Source: Rickettsia conorii
Lineage (GTDB): Bacteria; Pseudomonadota; Alphaproteobacteria; Rickettsiales; Rickettsiaceae
Assembly (NCBI GenBank): GCA_020726135.1
Contig: DYTE01000003.1
Span: 1-44,559, forward strand
Direction: 5' to 3'
DNA: 44,559 nt
Of the stretch, positions 1 through 8,611 are shown in pieces. The notes beneath the pieces are model-generated. The model was given only the letters and a program-made list of their open reading frames with translations, did not search any database and had not been told where the DNA came from. Positions within the stretch are counted from its first letter, which is position 1. The number at the start of each line of letters is the position of its first letter. Made by a program: the position numbers and the translations under genes.

Positions 1-43
1 TTTTAAAAGCTATATCATTTGTTGGTTCTAAATATTGTGACAT
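1..43 (-). CDS. Rpn-family PD-(D/E)XK transposase/nuclease, N-terminal fragment cut by window edge
   Basis: Only 14 codons lie inside the window, reading MSQYLEPTNDIAFK. This is the typical opening of Rpn (recombination-promoting nuclease, putative transposase) proteins, which begin with a [Y/F]-L-[D/E]-P-T-N-D-x-A-F-K motif. An AGG Shine-Dalgarno-like triplet lies a few bases before the ATG. The gene begins 20 bases after the atpG stop on the same strand, exactly where atpD stands in an ordinary atpHAGDC operon. The short reading does not resemble an ATP synthase beta subunit start. Whether the gene is intact cannot be told from this window. Confidence 0.72.
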   Translation of the reverse strand, partial: MSQYLEPTNDIAFK

Positions 44-63
44 ATGTTACCTGTTTTTATTAA

Positions 64-954
64 TTATATTGCTTCAGCACCAGATATAATTTCTGTAAGT
101 TCTTTTGTAATAATTGCTTGTCTTGATCTATTAAGTTTTAATGTCAATTTATTAATAATATCTCCTGCATTAGATGTAGCATTATCCATAGCGGTCATTC
201 TAGAACCTTCTTCACTGGCTTTACTTTGTAACATGGCATAATTTATTTGTCCACTAATATATAATTCTACTAAATTTATTATTAAATTTTTACCTTCATA
301 CTCATAAATATCATAATCAATAATGTTATTTTTTGATTTATCATTTTTATTTAAATTTTCTATTGGAAAAATTTTTTTTGTTTCAAAAATTTGCGTCATA
401 GCATTTTTAAATTTATTATAATAAAGATTACAAGATGATAATTCATTGTTAGCCAGCATTCTCATTAAATGATCTTTAATTTGTAGTAAAATATTACTTG
501 TATCAGAGATTGATTGTACATTGAAATAACTATCAATATAATGCGCATAATGATTCTTTAAAGCATCATATCCCTTTTTTCCAATTAACATTAATTTAAC
601 CTGTTTACCTTCTGCTTCAAGTCTTGCAATATCAGCTTTAGCTTGTCTTATAACAGATAAATTAAAACCTCCACATAAACCTCGTTCTGAAGTAAATAAT
701 ATTAATAAATAAATATTATTTGGATTTGTTGAAATAAAATATTTTTTCTCATCACTACTAATAGAATTGATATTAGATATCGATGATATTTTAGTCATTA
801 TATTACTCAAAACATTCAAATAATCGTCAGAGTCAGATATTTGATGCTTTACCTTGGCAAGTTTTGATGCAGAAACCATTTGCATTGCTTTAGTAATTTT
901 CTGAGTGGATTTGATAGTTTTCACTCTAATCCGCAATTGCTTTAAACCTGACAT
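64..954 (-). CDS. atpG: F1F0 ATP synthase gamma subunit AtpG
   Basis: This is the central rotor shaft of the F1 sector, which couples proton flow through F0 to ATP synthesis at the alpha/beta hexamer. At 296 residues the length is normal. The N-terminal helix (starting SGLKQLRIRVKTIKSTQKIT), the SERGLCGGFN motif near residue 90 and the C-terminal MTAMDNATSNAGDII segment are family hallmarks. The gene starts 13 bases after atpA and is surely co-transcribed with it. An Rpn-type ORF instead of atpD follows downstream, so the operon is interrupted here. Confidence 0.97.
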   Translation of the reverse strand: MSGLKQLRIRVKTIKSTQKITKAMQMVSASKLAKVKHQISDSDDYLNVLSNIMTKISSISNINSISSDEKKYFISTNPNNIYLLILFTSERGLCGGFNLSVIRQAKADIARLEAEGKQVKLMLIGKKGYDALKNHYAHYIDSYFNVQSISDTSNILLQIKDHLMRMLANNELSSCNLYYNKFKNAMTQIFETKKIFPIENLNKNDKSKNNIIDYDIYEYEGKNLIINLVELYISGQINYAMLQSKASEEGSRMTAMDNATSNAGDIINKLTLKLNRSRQAIITKELTEIISGAEAI

Positions 955-967
955 AAATCACCTATAT

Positions 968-2500
968 TTAACTTGCCAAAAATTCTTGAGTAAAATCATT
1001 CAAAATAATTTTTAATTTTTCCTCAATGTTTGGCACAATTCTTGCCTCTTTCTTTATTGATTCTAATATGTCTGAATGTTTAAATTTCATTCTAACTAAC
1101 AATTTATGTTCGTAGTCTTTAACCTTATCAACAGTAATTAACTCAAGATAATTTTTAACAGCTATATAAAAACTAATAACTTGTTCCTCAACAGCAAAAG
1201 GAGAATATTGATCTTGTTTTAATATTTCTGTAATTTTATTTCCACGATCAATCAATTTTTTTGTTGATATATCAAGATCAGAACCAAATTGAGAAAATGC
1301 AGCCAATTCTCTAAATTGAGCTAATTCTAATTTGACTGACCCTGAAACTTGTTTCATTGCTTTAGTTTGAGCAGCTGATCCCACTCTACTTACAGATATA
1401 CCAATATTTACCGCTGGTCTTATACCTTTATAAAATAATTCATTTTCTAAAAATATTTGACCGTCAGTTATCGAAATAACATTGGTTGGAATATAAGCAG
1501 AAACATCACCAGCTTGAGTTTCAATTATAGGAAGAGCAGTTAATGAACCTCCACCTAAATGATCAGCCATTTTTGCTGCACGCTCCAATAAACGAGAATG
1601 TAGATAAAATACATCACCAGGATATGCTTCACGTCCAGGAGGTCTTCTTAATAATAATGAAATTTGACGATAAGCTACAGCTTGTTTACTTAAATCATCA
1701 TAAATAATTAATGCATGTTTGCCATTATCACGAAAATATTCACCAATAGTACAACCAGTATAAGGTGCAATAAATTGTAACGGTGCTGAGTCTGAAGCAG
1801 TTGCTGCAACAATAGTTGTATATTCCATAGCACCAGCATCTTCCAATTTTTTAACCACTGATGCAACAGTTGATCTTTTTTGACCTATTGCTACATATAT
1901 ACAATAAATTTTATTTTTTTCATCATTCTCCAAATGGGCTTTTTTCTGGTTGATAATAGTGTCAATTGCAATTGCTGTTTTGCCTGTTTGACGATCACCA
2001 ATAATTAATTCTCGCTGTCCTCTACCAATTGGTATTAATGCATCAATAGCTTTTATGCCTGTTTGCATAGGCTCACTAACACTTTGTCTTGCAGTAATTC
2101 CAGGAGCTTTGATTTCAATATTATGCATCTCACTACTAGTAATTGGACCTTTTCCATCTATTGGTAATCCAAATCCATCAACTACTCTGCCAAGCATAGA
2201 ATGGCCTACAGGCACTTGTAACATTTTGCCAGTTCTTTTAACCATATCACCTTGTTTAACCTTCCATTCGTCGCTCATAATAACAACGCCAACAGATTCT
2301 TCTTCAAGATTTAAAGCTAACCCTTTAACACCTGCATCAAATTCAACAATTTCTCCAGCTTTAACATTATCTATACCGCATATAGTTGCCACACCATCTT
2401 GTACACGAAAAACTTTTCCAACTTCAAGAGTATCACCAAATGTAATTTTATTAATTTTCTCTCTTAATATATCAACCATTTCGCTAGGTTCTAATCTCAT
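968..2500 (-). CDS. atpA: F1F0 ATP synthase alpha subunit AtpA
   Basis: This is the non-catalytic nucleotide-binding subunit of the F1 head. The 510-residue length is typical. The Walker A sequence GDRQTGKT lies at residues 168-175, and the [20 protein letters not shown] stretch is diagnostic of alpha subunits. The ATG at 2500 is preceded by a good AAGGAG ribosome-binding site (plus-strand 2511-2516), spaced 10 bases away. It is the first gene of its transcription unit: atpH (delta), normally directly upstream, is absent, and the 337 bases upstream hold no gene. Confidence 0.98.
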   Translation of the reverse strand: MRLEPSEMVDILREKINKITFGDTLEVGKVFRVQDGVATICGIDNVKAGEIVEFDAGVKGLALNLEEESVGVVIMSDEWKVKQGDMVKRTGKMLQVPVGHSMLGRVVDGFGLPIDGKGPITSSEMHNIEIKAPGITARQSVSEPMQTGIKAIDALIPIGRGQRELIIGDRQTGKTAIAIDTIINQKKAHLENDEKNKIYCIYVAIGQKRSTVASVVKKLEDAGAMEYTTIVAATASDSAPLQFIAPYTGCTIGEYFRDNGKHALIIYDDLSKQAVAYRQISLLLRRPPGREAYPGDVFYLHSRLLERAAKMADHLGGGSLTALPIIETQAGDVSAYIPTNVISITDGQIFLENELFYKGIRPAVNIGISVSRVGSAAQTKAMKQVSGSVKLELAQFRELAAFSQFGSDLDISTKKLIDRGNKITEILKQDQYSPFAVEEQVISFYIAVKNYLELITVDKVKDYEHKLLVRMKFKHSDILESIKKEARIVPNIEEKLKIILNDFTQEFLAS

Positions 2501-2837
2501 CTGACTTAATCTCCTTATAAGTAACTATCTATAACTAACAAACATTATATATAAAAAATTTATAAATTTGTAGAAAAATTTTAAAAACAACAATAATTTT
2601 ACTGAAATATTATTTATGAATAATAAATTAATCTAAAAAATTTGTAAATTAATTTTAATATTTTTTATATTTATTTTGATATGGCTTTAAAGCTTATTAA
2701 ATCGAATTAAATACATTTTTTGTTACAAGAATATTGCTTAAAAATAATTAAAAATTTAAAAACTATTATAGTTAGCTAGTTTACATTACTATTAAAGCTA
2801 ATTAAAATATATATTTTTAACATAATTAAAATATAGA
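2501..2837. other. Divergent intergenic region between atpA and an unknown gene
   Basis: This is 337 bases of very AT-rich DNA without an ORF. It must carry the atpA promoter (a TATAAT reads on the minus strand at 2549-2544, without a convincing -35) and the promoter of the gene at 2838. A TTAGCT/AGCTAA inverted pair (2772-2777 and 2796-2801) flanks the putative -35 of the rightward promoter, with a further AGCTT-containing stretch to its left. No remnant of atpH could be read in it. Confidence 0.6.
2780..2808 (+). promoter_or_regulatory. Putative sigma70 promoter for the gene at 2838
   Basis: TTTACA at 2780-2785 and TAAAAT at 2803-2808 are separated by exactly 17 bases, giving 5/6 matches to each consensus hexamer. 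Transcription would begin about 20-25 bases before the ATG at 2838. In DNA this AT-rich, chance matches are common, so the call is tentative. Confidence 0.42.
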
Positions 2838-3215
2838 ATGAAAGATAATCAGAAACAAAATATCGAATTAATAGTAAATATATTAACTAGCGATAAATTA
2901 TCATTAAAAAAATTAGATATATATGAACATCAAGATATTGATGAAAAAATATTATTATTAAAAAATGCTATTGAACTTTTTAAAAATGATCTTATAGAAT
3001 TATATAATAATAATATTGATAAATTTAGTTATATTATTAATATTATCTTTGAATATTATCAATGTAATAATACAACTGAAAATATTTATATTGATAACAT
3101 GATTAATATATCTAAAATAAATGATCCATATGATGATCAATGTGGCACGGAAATTCAATATAATCAACTTCATGTAACATCTGTAATAATGAATATATTA
3201 GGATTAGATGAATAA
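2838..3215 (+). CDS. Hypothetical acidic protein, 125 aa
   Basis: I do not recognise this family. The product is 125 residues, rich in Asn, Ile and Asp/Glu, without a signal peptide or membrane segment, and predicted mostly helical. Its C-terminal third carries a DPYDDQCG stretch. No Shine-Dalgarno sequence is evident before the ATG. It precedes another small unknown gene on the same strand by 49 bases, with a promoter-like sequence upstream, so the two may form a small unit. That it is a gene is supported by its isolation in otherwise ORF-free space rather than by homology. Confidence 0.6.
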   Translation: MKDNQKQNIELIVNILTSDKLSLKKLDIYEHQDIDEKILLLKNAIELFKNDLIELYNNNIDKFSYIINIIFEYYQCNNTTENIYIDNMINISKINDPYDDQCGTEIQYNQLHVTSVIMNILGLDE

Positions 3216-3264
3216 TTTCAAATAATTCTGAATATATAATTATTAATATAATTAAAATAATAAC

Positions 3265-3714
3265 ATGAAAGATTTATTAGCAATATTAACAAACGAAATT
3301 AATAATCATACAAACGCCCTAGATAAACAATTAGAGCAAACAAATGAATTCGGTTTATTAGGTGTGTCAACAAAAGAAGCTCTATTAAATGAAAATGCTA
3401 TATTACATATAAAATTTCTATTTGAAACAAAGGAATATTTAGATCAACTTAATATAGAAATTCCCAACTATCAATCTGAATATATTAATAAGCTACGAGC
3501 ATTTAAAAAAAATAAAAAATTACTTCAAGATCCATTATTTCAGGATTGTTTTTTGGAAATATTAACACAATATTCTATATATGAAATTATAAGTTTTGTT
3601 AAAAAAGTGCAGACGGATAATTACTATCCAGAAAATGCAATAATTGATTATGATATTTATATTACACTATGTCCAATACTTGGTTATTTTATAAAGTGTG
3701 AGTATGAATGCTGA
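3265..3714 (+). CDS. Hypothetical protein, 149 aa
   Basis: I do not recognise this family. It is a soluble, helix-rich protein of 149 residues with an N-terminal heptad-like segment (about residues 5-30) and a hydrophobic C-terminal part (ITLCPILGYFIKC) too short and too polar to be a sure membrane anchor. It lies 49 bases after the previous unknown gene and 106 bases before tgt on the same strand. Codon use looks like its neighbours. The function cannot be inferred. Confidence 0.6.
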   Translation: MKDLLAILTNEINNHTNALDKQLEQTNEFGLLGVSTKEALLNENAILHIKFLFETKEYLDQLNIEIPNYQSEYINKLRAFKKNKKLLQDPLFQDCFLEILTQYSIYEIISFVKKVQTDNYYPENAIIDYDIYITLCPILGYFIKCEYEC

Positions 3715-3820
3715 TGAATTAGATTCAATATTTATTTTATTCTATATATTAATTGGCAATAATATAAAAATAATATATATCTAATCACATAGAAATAATT
3801 AATATAAAAATATTGAAATT

Positions 3821-4906
3821 GTGTCAGGATTTTCTTTCTCATTATTGAAACAACATAAAAAAGCAAGATTTGGTAAAATAACTACAAAACATGGTGAGAT
3901 TGAAACTCCTGCTTTTATGCCAGTTGGTACATGTGGAACAGTTAAAGCTATGTTTCCAGAAGATGTGAGCAAAACTGGTGCTGATATATTATTATGTAAT
4001 ACATATCATCTCATGCTGCGACCATCGGCTGAACGTATAGCAAAGCTTGGAGGCCTCCATGAATTTATGAATTGGAATAAACCAATATTAACTGATTCAG
4101 GTGGTTTTCAAGTTATGTCTCTTGCTAATTTACGAAAAATATCAGAAAAAGGTGTAATGTTCAGATCTCATATTGATGGTAGTTCTCATATGTTGAGTCC
4201 AGAACGCTCAACTGAAATACAATATTTATTAGATGCAACTATTACTATGGCGTTTGATGAATGTACACCATATCCAGCTAGTTTTGAAGTAGCAAAATCA
4301 TCTATGGAACTAACAAACAGATGGGCTGAAAGATCTCGAAATAGTTTTATCAAAAGAGAGGGATATGGTCAATTTGGAATAGTTCAAGGTGGAATATATG
4401 AAGAATTACGTAATATTTCAGCAAAAACATTAATAGATATGGATTTTGAAGGATATGCAATTGGTGGACTTGCGGTTGGCGAAGGTCAATCTATTATGTT
4501 TGATGTCCTTGAATATACGCCTTCATTATTACCTATTAATAAACCACGCTATTTAATGGGAGTTGGCAAACCATTAGATATTATTGGCGCTGTTGCAAGA
4601 GGCGTTGATATGTTTGATTGCGTAATTCCAACACGTTCAGGTCGAAATGGCCAAGCTTTCACATCTTATGGTACTGTTAATATACGTAATAGTAAATATG
4701 CAGAAGACAATAATCCATTAGAAGAAGATTGTCCTTGCAATGCTTGCGTGAATTATTCAAAAGCATATTTACATCATCTAGTTAAAATTGGAGAAATACT
4801 TGGCTCAATGTTAATGACATATCATAATTTAACATATTTTCAAAGATTAATGTCAAAAATTAGATTATATATAAAAGATGATAGAGATTTTGACTTTGAA
4901 TGTTAA
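3821..4906 (+). CDS. tgt: Queuine tRNA-ribosyltransferase (tRNA-guanine transglycosylase)
   Basis: It exchanges guanine-34 for the queuine precursor preQ1 in tRNAs with GUN anticodons. The active-site aspartates are visible: D92 in [10 protein letters not shown] and the nucleophile D266 in [18 protein letters not shown]. The zinc site is C304-x-C306-x2-C309 with a histidine at 318 or 319. The 361-residue length is slightly short of the usual roughly 370. The start is a GTG at 3821, placing [10 protein letters not shown] before the conserved region, and no strong ribosome-binding site is seen. It stands alone, without queA or yajC next to it. Confidence 0.96.
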   Translation: MSGFSFSLLKQHKKARFGKITTKHGEIETPAFMPVGTCGTVKAMFPEDVSKTGADILLCNTYHLMLRPSAERIAKLGGLHEFMNWNKPILTDSGGFQVMSLANLRKISEKGVMFRSHIDGSSHMLSPERSTEIQYLLDATITMAFDECTPYPASFEVAKSSMELTNRWAERSRNSFIKREGYGQFGIVQGGIYEELRNISAKTLIDMDFEGYAIGGLAVGEGQSIMFDVLEYTPSLLPINKPRYLMGVGKPLDIIGAVARGVDMFDCVIPTRSGRNGQAFTSYGTVNIRNSKYAEDNNPLEEDCPCNACVNYSKAYLHHLVKIGEILGSMLMTYHNLTYFQRLMSKIRLYIKDDRDFDFEC

Positions 4907-5099
4907 GTTTCAATTAATCTTAATTTGTTCATATTATGATACATCTTTATATTTTTCGTAAAGCTATACATGAGTTTTTGTAATTTTATGAGAAAGTTTA
5001 ATATATTTTTTTATAAAAATTTTGCTTCTATATTTTCCTCTTGCTTTTATTTTTATTTTGTGTTTAGATATTCACAATTAAATTTATTGGAGATACGTA

Positions 5100-6434
5100 A
5101 TGGCAATTCAAATGGCGCATAATCCTCAAACATCATTAACAAAAGAACAGAAACATGCTGTGGGATTATTGTCTATTGGCACATTTTTAGAATATTTCGA
5201 CCTAATGCTATATGTTCATATGGCTGTTCTTCTAAATGAATTATTTTTTCCTAAGGTTGATCCTTTTACTACATCATTAATATCCGCTTTTGCATTTTCT
5301 GCAACATTTGTGTTTAGGCCATTTGGTGCATTAATTTTCGGTTATATTGGTGATAATTATGGGCGTAAATCAACTGTGATCATAACAACAGCAATGATGT
5401 CTATGTCATGCCTTGTTATGGCTTATCTACCAACATATAAAGATATAGGTATAACAGCCGCAATATTAGTTACAATATGTAGAATAGTTCAAGGTATATC
5501 GTCTATGGGTGAAATGATAGGGGCAGAAATATATATTACAGAAATTACAAAACCACCAATACAATATCCTGCTGTGACCTATATAATGACATTTGGTTCT
5601 TTCGGAGCAGCAGCAGCATTAGGTGTTGCAACATTGGTGACATCTTTTGGATTTAGTTGGCGCATTGCTTTTGGAATTGGTTCTGTTATAGCTGTAGTTG
5701 GTATGGTTGCAAGAACAACATTGCGAGAAACACCTGAATTTGCAGATGCTAAGCGTCAATTAAAAAAGATTTTTAAAGATATAGGAGAAAAGACAAGTTT
5801 AAATATTGATGAGAAAACATTAGACTCAAATATTGTTGCAAACCAAAAAGTTTCATTTAAAACAACTTTATCATATTTTTTTATTCAATCTATTGCGCCT
5901 GTAACATTTTGTTTCACATATTTACATTGTTCAACTATATTAAAAGACAATTTTTTTTATAATTCTACTCAAATAATACATCATAATTTTATCATATCCA
6001 TGATAGCATTATTAGAATCGGCTGTGCAAAATTATTTATGTTTTAAAATTTATCCATTAACAATAATAAAATTTAGATTATTTATATGTATTTTCTTTCT
6101 TCCTGTGTTGCCATATTTATTATCTAATGCATCTAGTCCTTTTGAATTAATGCTTATACAGACATTTTTTATTTTCTTTAAACCTTGCTTATTTCCTGCA
6201 ACACCAATTTTTATTAAACATTTTCCTGTATTTAAAAGATTTACATATGTTAGTTGGTTATATGCACTTGCGAGGGCTTTAATGTATGTTGTGACATCAT
6301 TTGGACTAGTTTATTTAGTAAAACATTTTAATCAATATGGAATTTTATTTGTTATTATTCCAACTACCATTGGATTTACTTGGGGAATTTTTCATTTTTC
6401 AAAGTTAGAGAAAGAGGCTGGGAATTATCTTTGA
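5100..6434 (+). CDS. MFS transporter, ProP-like (metabolite/H+ symporter family)
   Basis: This is a 444-residue inner-membrane carrier of the major facilitator superfamily with about 12 hydrophobic segments. The loop-2/3 signature appears as GYIGDNYGRKS near residue 85, the GTFLEYFDLMLY segment opens TM1, and RIVQGISSMGE is in TM4. These are features of the ProP/KgtP metabolite:H+ symporter group, of which intracellular alphaproteobacteria keep many copies. The substrate cannot be deduced. A GGAG ribosome-binding site 7 bases before the ATG supports the start. Its 3' end overlaps the convergent HD-domain gene by 59 bases. Confidence 0.88.
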   Translation: MAIQMAHNPQTSLTKEQKHAVGLLSIGTFLEYFDLMLYVHMAVLLNELFFPKVDPFTTSLISAFAFSATFVFRPFGALIFGYIGDNYGRKSTVIITTAMMSMSCLVMAYLPTYKDIGITAAILVTICRIVQGISSMGEMIGAEIYITEITKPPIQYPAVTYIMTFGSFGAAAALGVATLVTSFGFSWRIAFGIGSVIAVVGMVARTTLRETPEFADAKRQLKKIFKDIGEKTSLNIDEKTLDSNIVANQKVSFKTTLSYFFIQSIAPVTFCFTYLHCSTILKDNFFYNSTQIIHHNFIISMIALLESAVQNYLCFKIYPLTIIKFRLFICIFFLPVLPYLLSNASSPFELMLIQTFFIFFKPCLFPATPIFIKHFPVFKRFTYVSWLYALARALMYVVTSFGLVYLVKHFNQYGILFVIIPTTIGFTWGIFHFSKLEKEAGNYL

Positions 6435-7071
6435 TATTTATAATATTTTTATATGTAAAATCAATAATATTAACATTTAAAGATTTATAACATAATTCTG
6501 TTAATTTATGTAATAATTCTGGTGTCTCTAAAGTAATTAATATTGGAATAAAATCCTTTAAAGTTTCGTCGACAGTTTTTTTTATACTCTTCTCGGATTT
6601 GGCATTTATGGTTTGTAAATTATGTATACGATCGAACATTTTAATTATTATAGAACTGGTTTTCCCTTCTATGAATAATTTCTCTATAGATTCACCTGCG
6701 GTAATTTTTTTACCGCAAGTTTTGATTCTTGTTAAATCCTCAACATATGTGGCAATAATTTCACCAAATTCTAACTTTAGATTTTCTAAAGTTAGTTCTG
6801 TATCCTCAATCGTGTCATGCAATAATGCAGCAGCTATTGTTTCTGTTGTAAAATAATTTTGCATATAAGCAAAACAATTTTCAGCTAATAAGATAGCAAC
6901 TTCTACAGGATGTGAATAATAAGGTTCTCCAGACTTTCTTTTCTGAATGCCATGATATTTTTTTGCAAAATATGCAGCTTTTTTAATTAACTCAATATCT
7001 ATTATTGAATCTTTTGAATATAAAAATTCTAAAAGCGGTTTAATGTAAAAATCATTTTCAATATTATTCAT
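6376..7071 (-). CDS. SpoT-type HD-domain hydrolase without synthetase domain
   Basis: A 231-residue stand-alone HD domain of the RelA/SpoT hydrolase class. Metal-binding residues H54 (YYSHPVEVA), H85-D86 (ALLHDTIED) and the catalytic pair E89-D90 are present, and YHGIQKRKSGEPYYSHP is the classic entry to this domain. The synthetase, TGS and ACT domains of full-length SpoT are absent. It could therefore act as a small alarmone ((p)ppGpp) hydrolase. Split or shortened spoT-like genes are familiar in rickettsial genomes. The 3' end overlaps the MFS gene by 59 bases in convergent orientation. Confidence 0.85.
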   Translation of the reverse strand: MNNIENDFYIKPLLEFLYSKDSIIDIELIKKAAYFAKKYHGIQKRKSGEPYYSHPVEVAILLAENCFAYMQNYFTTETIAAALLHDTIEDTELTLENLKLEFGEIIATYVEDLTRIKTCGKKITAGESIEKLFIEGKTSSIIIKMFDRIHNLQTINAKSEKSIKKTVDETLKDFIPILITLETPELLHKLTELCYKSLNVNIIDFTYKNIINIKDNSQPLSLTLKNEKFPK

Positions 7072-7257
7072 ATTAATTTTCCCGGTTTTTGTTGAGTGAA
7101 TAGTTGCTGCATGAAATATTAAAATTTTATCACGATTAGATAAATATCAATTTCATTATTAAAAGATGACTTATATCAAATAAATTCTAATATATTTGAA
7201 AAATATTGGTTAAATATTATAGGTGATTCAAATGAATAATGTGTCAAAGATTATTAA

Positions 7258-7334
7258 TGGCGCGCCCGAGAGGACTTGAACCCCTAACCTCATGATCCGT
7301 AGTCATGCGCTCTATCCAATTGAGCTACGGGCGC
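7258..7334 (-). tRNA. tRNA-Arg(ACG)
   Basis: A 77-base minus-strand tRNA folds with acceptor GCGCCCG/CGGGCGC, discriminator G and an encoded CCA (plus-strand 7258-7260). The anticodon stem CATGA/TCATG encloses loop CTACGGA, giving anticodon ACG, read as ICG after deamination. The T arm contains GGTTCAAGTCC. It stands alone between the HD-hydrolase gene and dgt. The remaining flanks, 7072-7257 and 7335-7461, contain no gene. Confidence 0.96.
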
Positions 7335-7343
7335 TTTTAACTA

Positions 7344-7372
7344 ATTATACCCATATATTATTAAGAATGCAA
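7344..7372 (-). promoter_or_regulatory. Putative promoter of tRNA-Arg
   Basis: On the minus strand, TTGCAT (7372-7367) and a perfect TATAAT (7349-7344) are spaced 17 bases apart, with the -10 ending 9 bases before the mature tRNA 5' end at 7334. The -35 matches the consensus at only three positions, but the spacing and position are right. Confidence 0.6.
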
Positions 7373-7461
7373 TGTTGAAAAATAAATTGTATCAAAATTT
7401 AATTTATGTTATAATTTTCTTTAAATTATCATAATATTTATTATTCCTATGAGCTTTAATC

Positions 7462-8607
7462 ATGACTATTTCATTTGCATCTGATCCTAATTTCTCAAAA
7501 GGTAGATTATATATCGAAACAGATGATGATTATAGAAATAAATTTGAACGTGATAAAGATAGAATAATTCATTCAAATGCTTTTCGTAGACTTCAATATA
7601 AAACACAAGTATTTATTAATCATGAAGGTGACCATTTTCGCAATAGATTGACTCATTCAATTGAAGTGGCAGGAATTGCAAGGTCGATTGCTAATTATTT
7701 AGGATTATCCTCTGATTTATCAGAAGCTATATCCTTAGCACATGATCTTGGTCATACGCCATTTGGTCATGTAGGTGAAGAAGCTTTAAATCTTGCTATG
7801 TTTAATTATGGTGGTTTTTCTCACAATGCTCATGCAATTAAAATATTAACGAAATTAGAAAATAAATATGCTTCTTTTAAGGGTTTAAACTTAACATGGG
7901 AAGTTCTAGAAGGGATAGTGAAACATAATGGCCCTATTATTTCTAATTTAGATAATTATATTGAATCTTATAATAAAATACATGATTTGGATTTAACTCG
8001 TTATTCTTCAGCTGAATCCCAACTAGCATCTTTAGCTGATGATATTAGTTATATTTCACATGATATTGAAGATAGTATATCAGCGAAATTAATAGATATA
8101 GAAGATATTGTAGAAATTGATATTTTAGCAAAATATATTGAAGAAATTAAAAATAAACATAAGAATATTAAAAATACATCTTTGATTTATGAAGTAGTTC
8201 GTAGATTTATGAAATATTTGATTTATGATTTGATTGAAAATTCTTCAATTAATTTAAAAAAAGAAAATATTAAAACATCTGAAGATATACGTAATTTAAA
8301 TTATCAAATTATTGATTTTAGCAATGAAACAAATGCACTAATAAAAAAAATTAAAAAATTATTGTTTAATAAAGTATATAAACATTATAAAATTACATCG
8401 AAAGTTCTTAGAGCTCAACATATTATAACAGAGCTTTTTAAACTATATATGAATAATATTGATTTATTGCCTTTTGCATGGAAAAATTTAATTCATATTA
8501 ATGATGACAAAGCTTCAATTATTTCAGATTACATTGCATGTATGACTGACAGATTTGCTATATCTGAATATCAAAATAATTGTTCAACGAACATAACTAA
8601 TTTGTAA
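7462..8607 (+). CDS. dgt: dGTP triphosphohydrolase-like HD protein
   Basis: It belongs to the dGTPase family, which hydrolyses dGTP (or other dNTPs) to the nucleoside and triphosphate. The order [34 protein letters not shown], then [14 protein letters not shown] gives the H...HD...D metal site. The N-terminal [20 protein letters not shown]-like segment is diagnostic. The 381-residue length fits the shorter, non-enteric dGTPase type. It is followed after 4 bases by argS; dgt next to argS is a common alphaproteobacterial arrangement, so the pair is probably one operon. Confidence 0.93.
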   Translation: MTISFASDPNFSKGRLYIETDDDYRNKFERDKDRIIHSNAFRRLQYKTQVFINHEGDHFRNRLTHSIEVAGIARSIANYLGLSSDLSEAISLAHDLGHTPFGHVGEEALNLAMFNYGGFSHNAHAIKILTKLENKYASFKGLNLTWEVLEGIVKHNGPIISNLDNYIESYNKIHDLDLTRYSSAESQLASLADDISYISHDIEDSISAKLIDIEDIVEIDILAKYIEEIKNKHKNIKNTSLIYEVVRRFMKYLIYDLIENSSINLKKENIKTSEDIRNLNYQIIDFSNETNALIKKIKKLLFNKVYKHYKITSKVLRAQHIITELFKLYMNNIDLLPFAWKNLIHINDDKASIISDYIACMTDRFAISEYQNNCSTNITNL

Positions 8608-8611
8608 TTAT

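Noticed and set aside
1-43. Start of atpD expected after atpG
   Set aside because: The 14 codons do not match a beta-subunit N-terminus but fit the Rpn opening motif.
2055-2504. 149-codon plus-strand open frame within atpA
   Set aside because: It lies wholly antisense to the conserved atpA coding region and its translation resembles no protein; it is a shadow frame.
2501-2837. Very AT-rich gene-free stretch as a replication origin
   Set aside because: No cluster of DnaA-box-like 9-mers was seen and no origin-associated genes are adjacent; the composition is ordinary for this genome's spacers.
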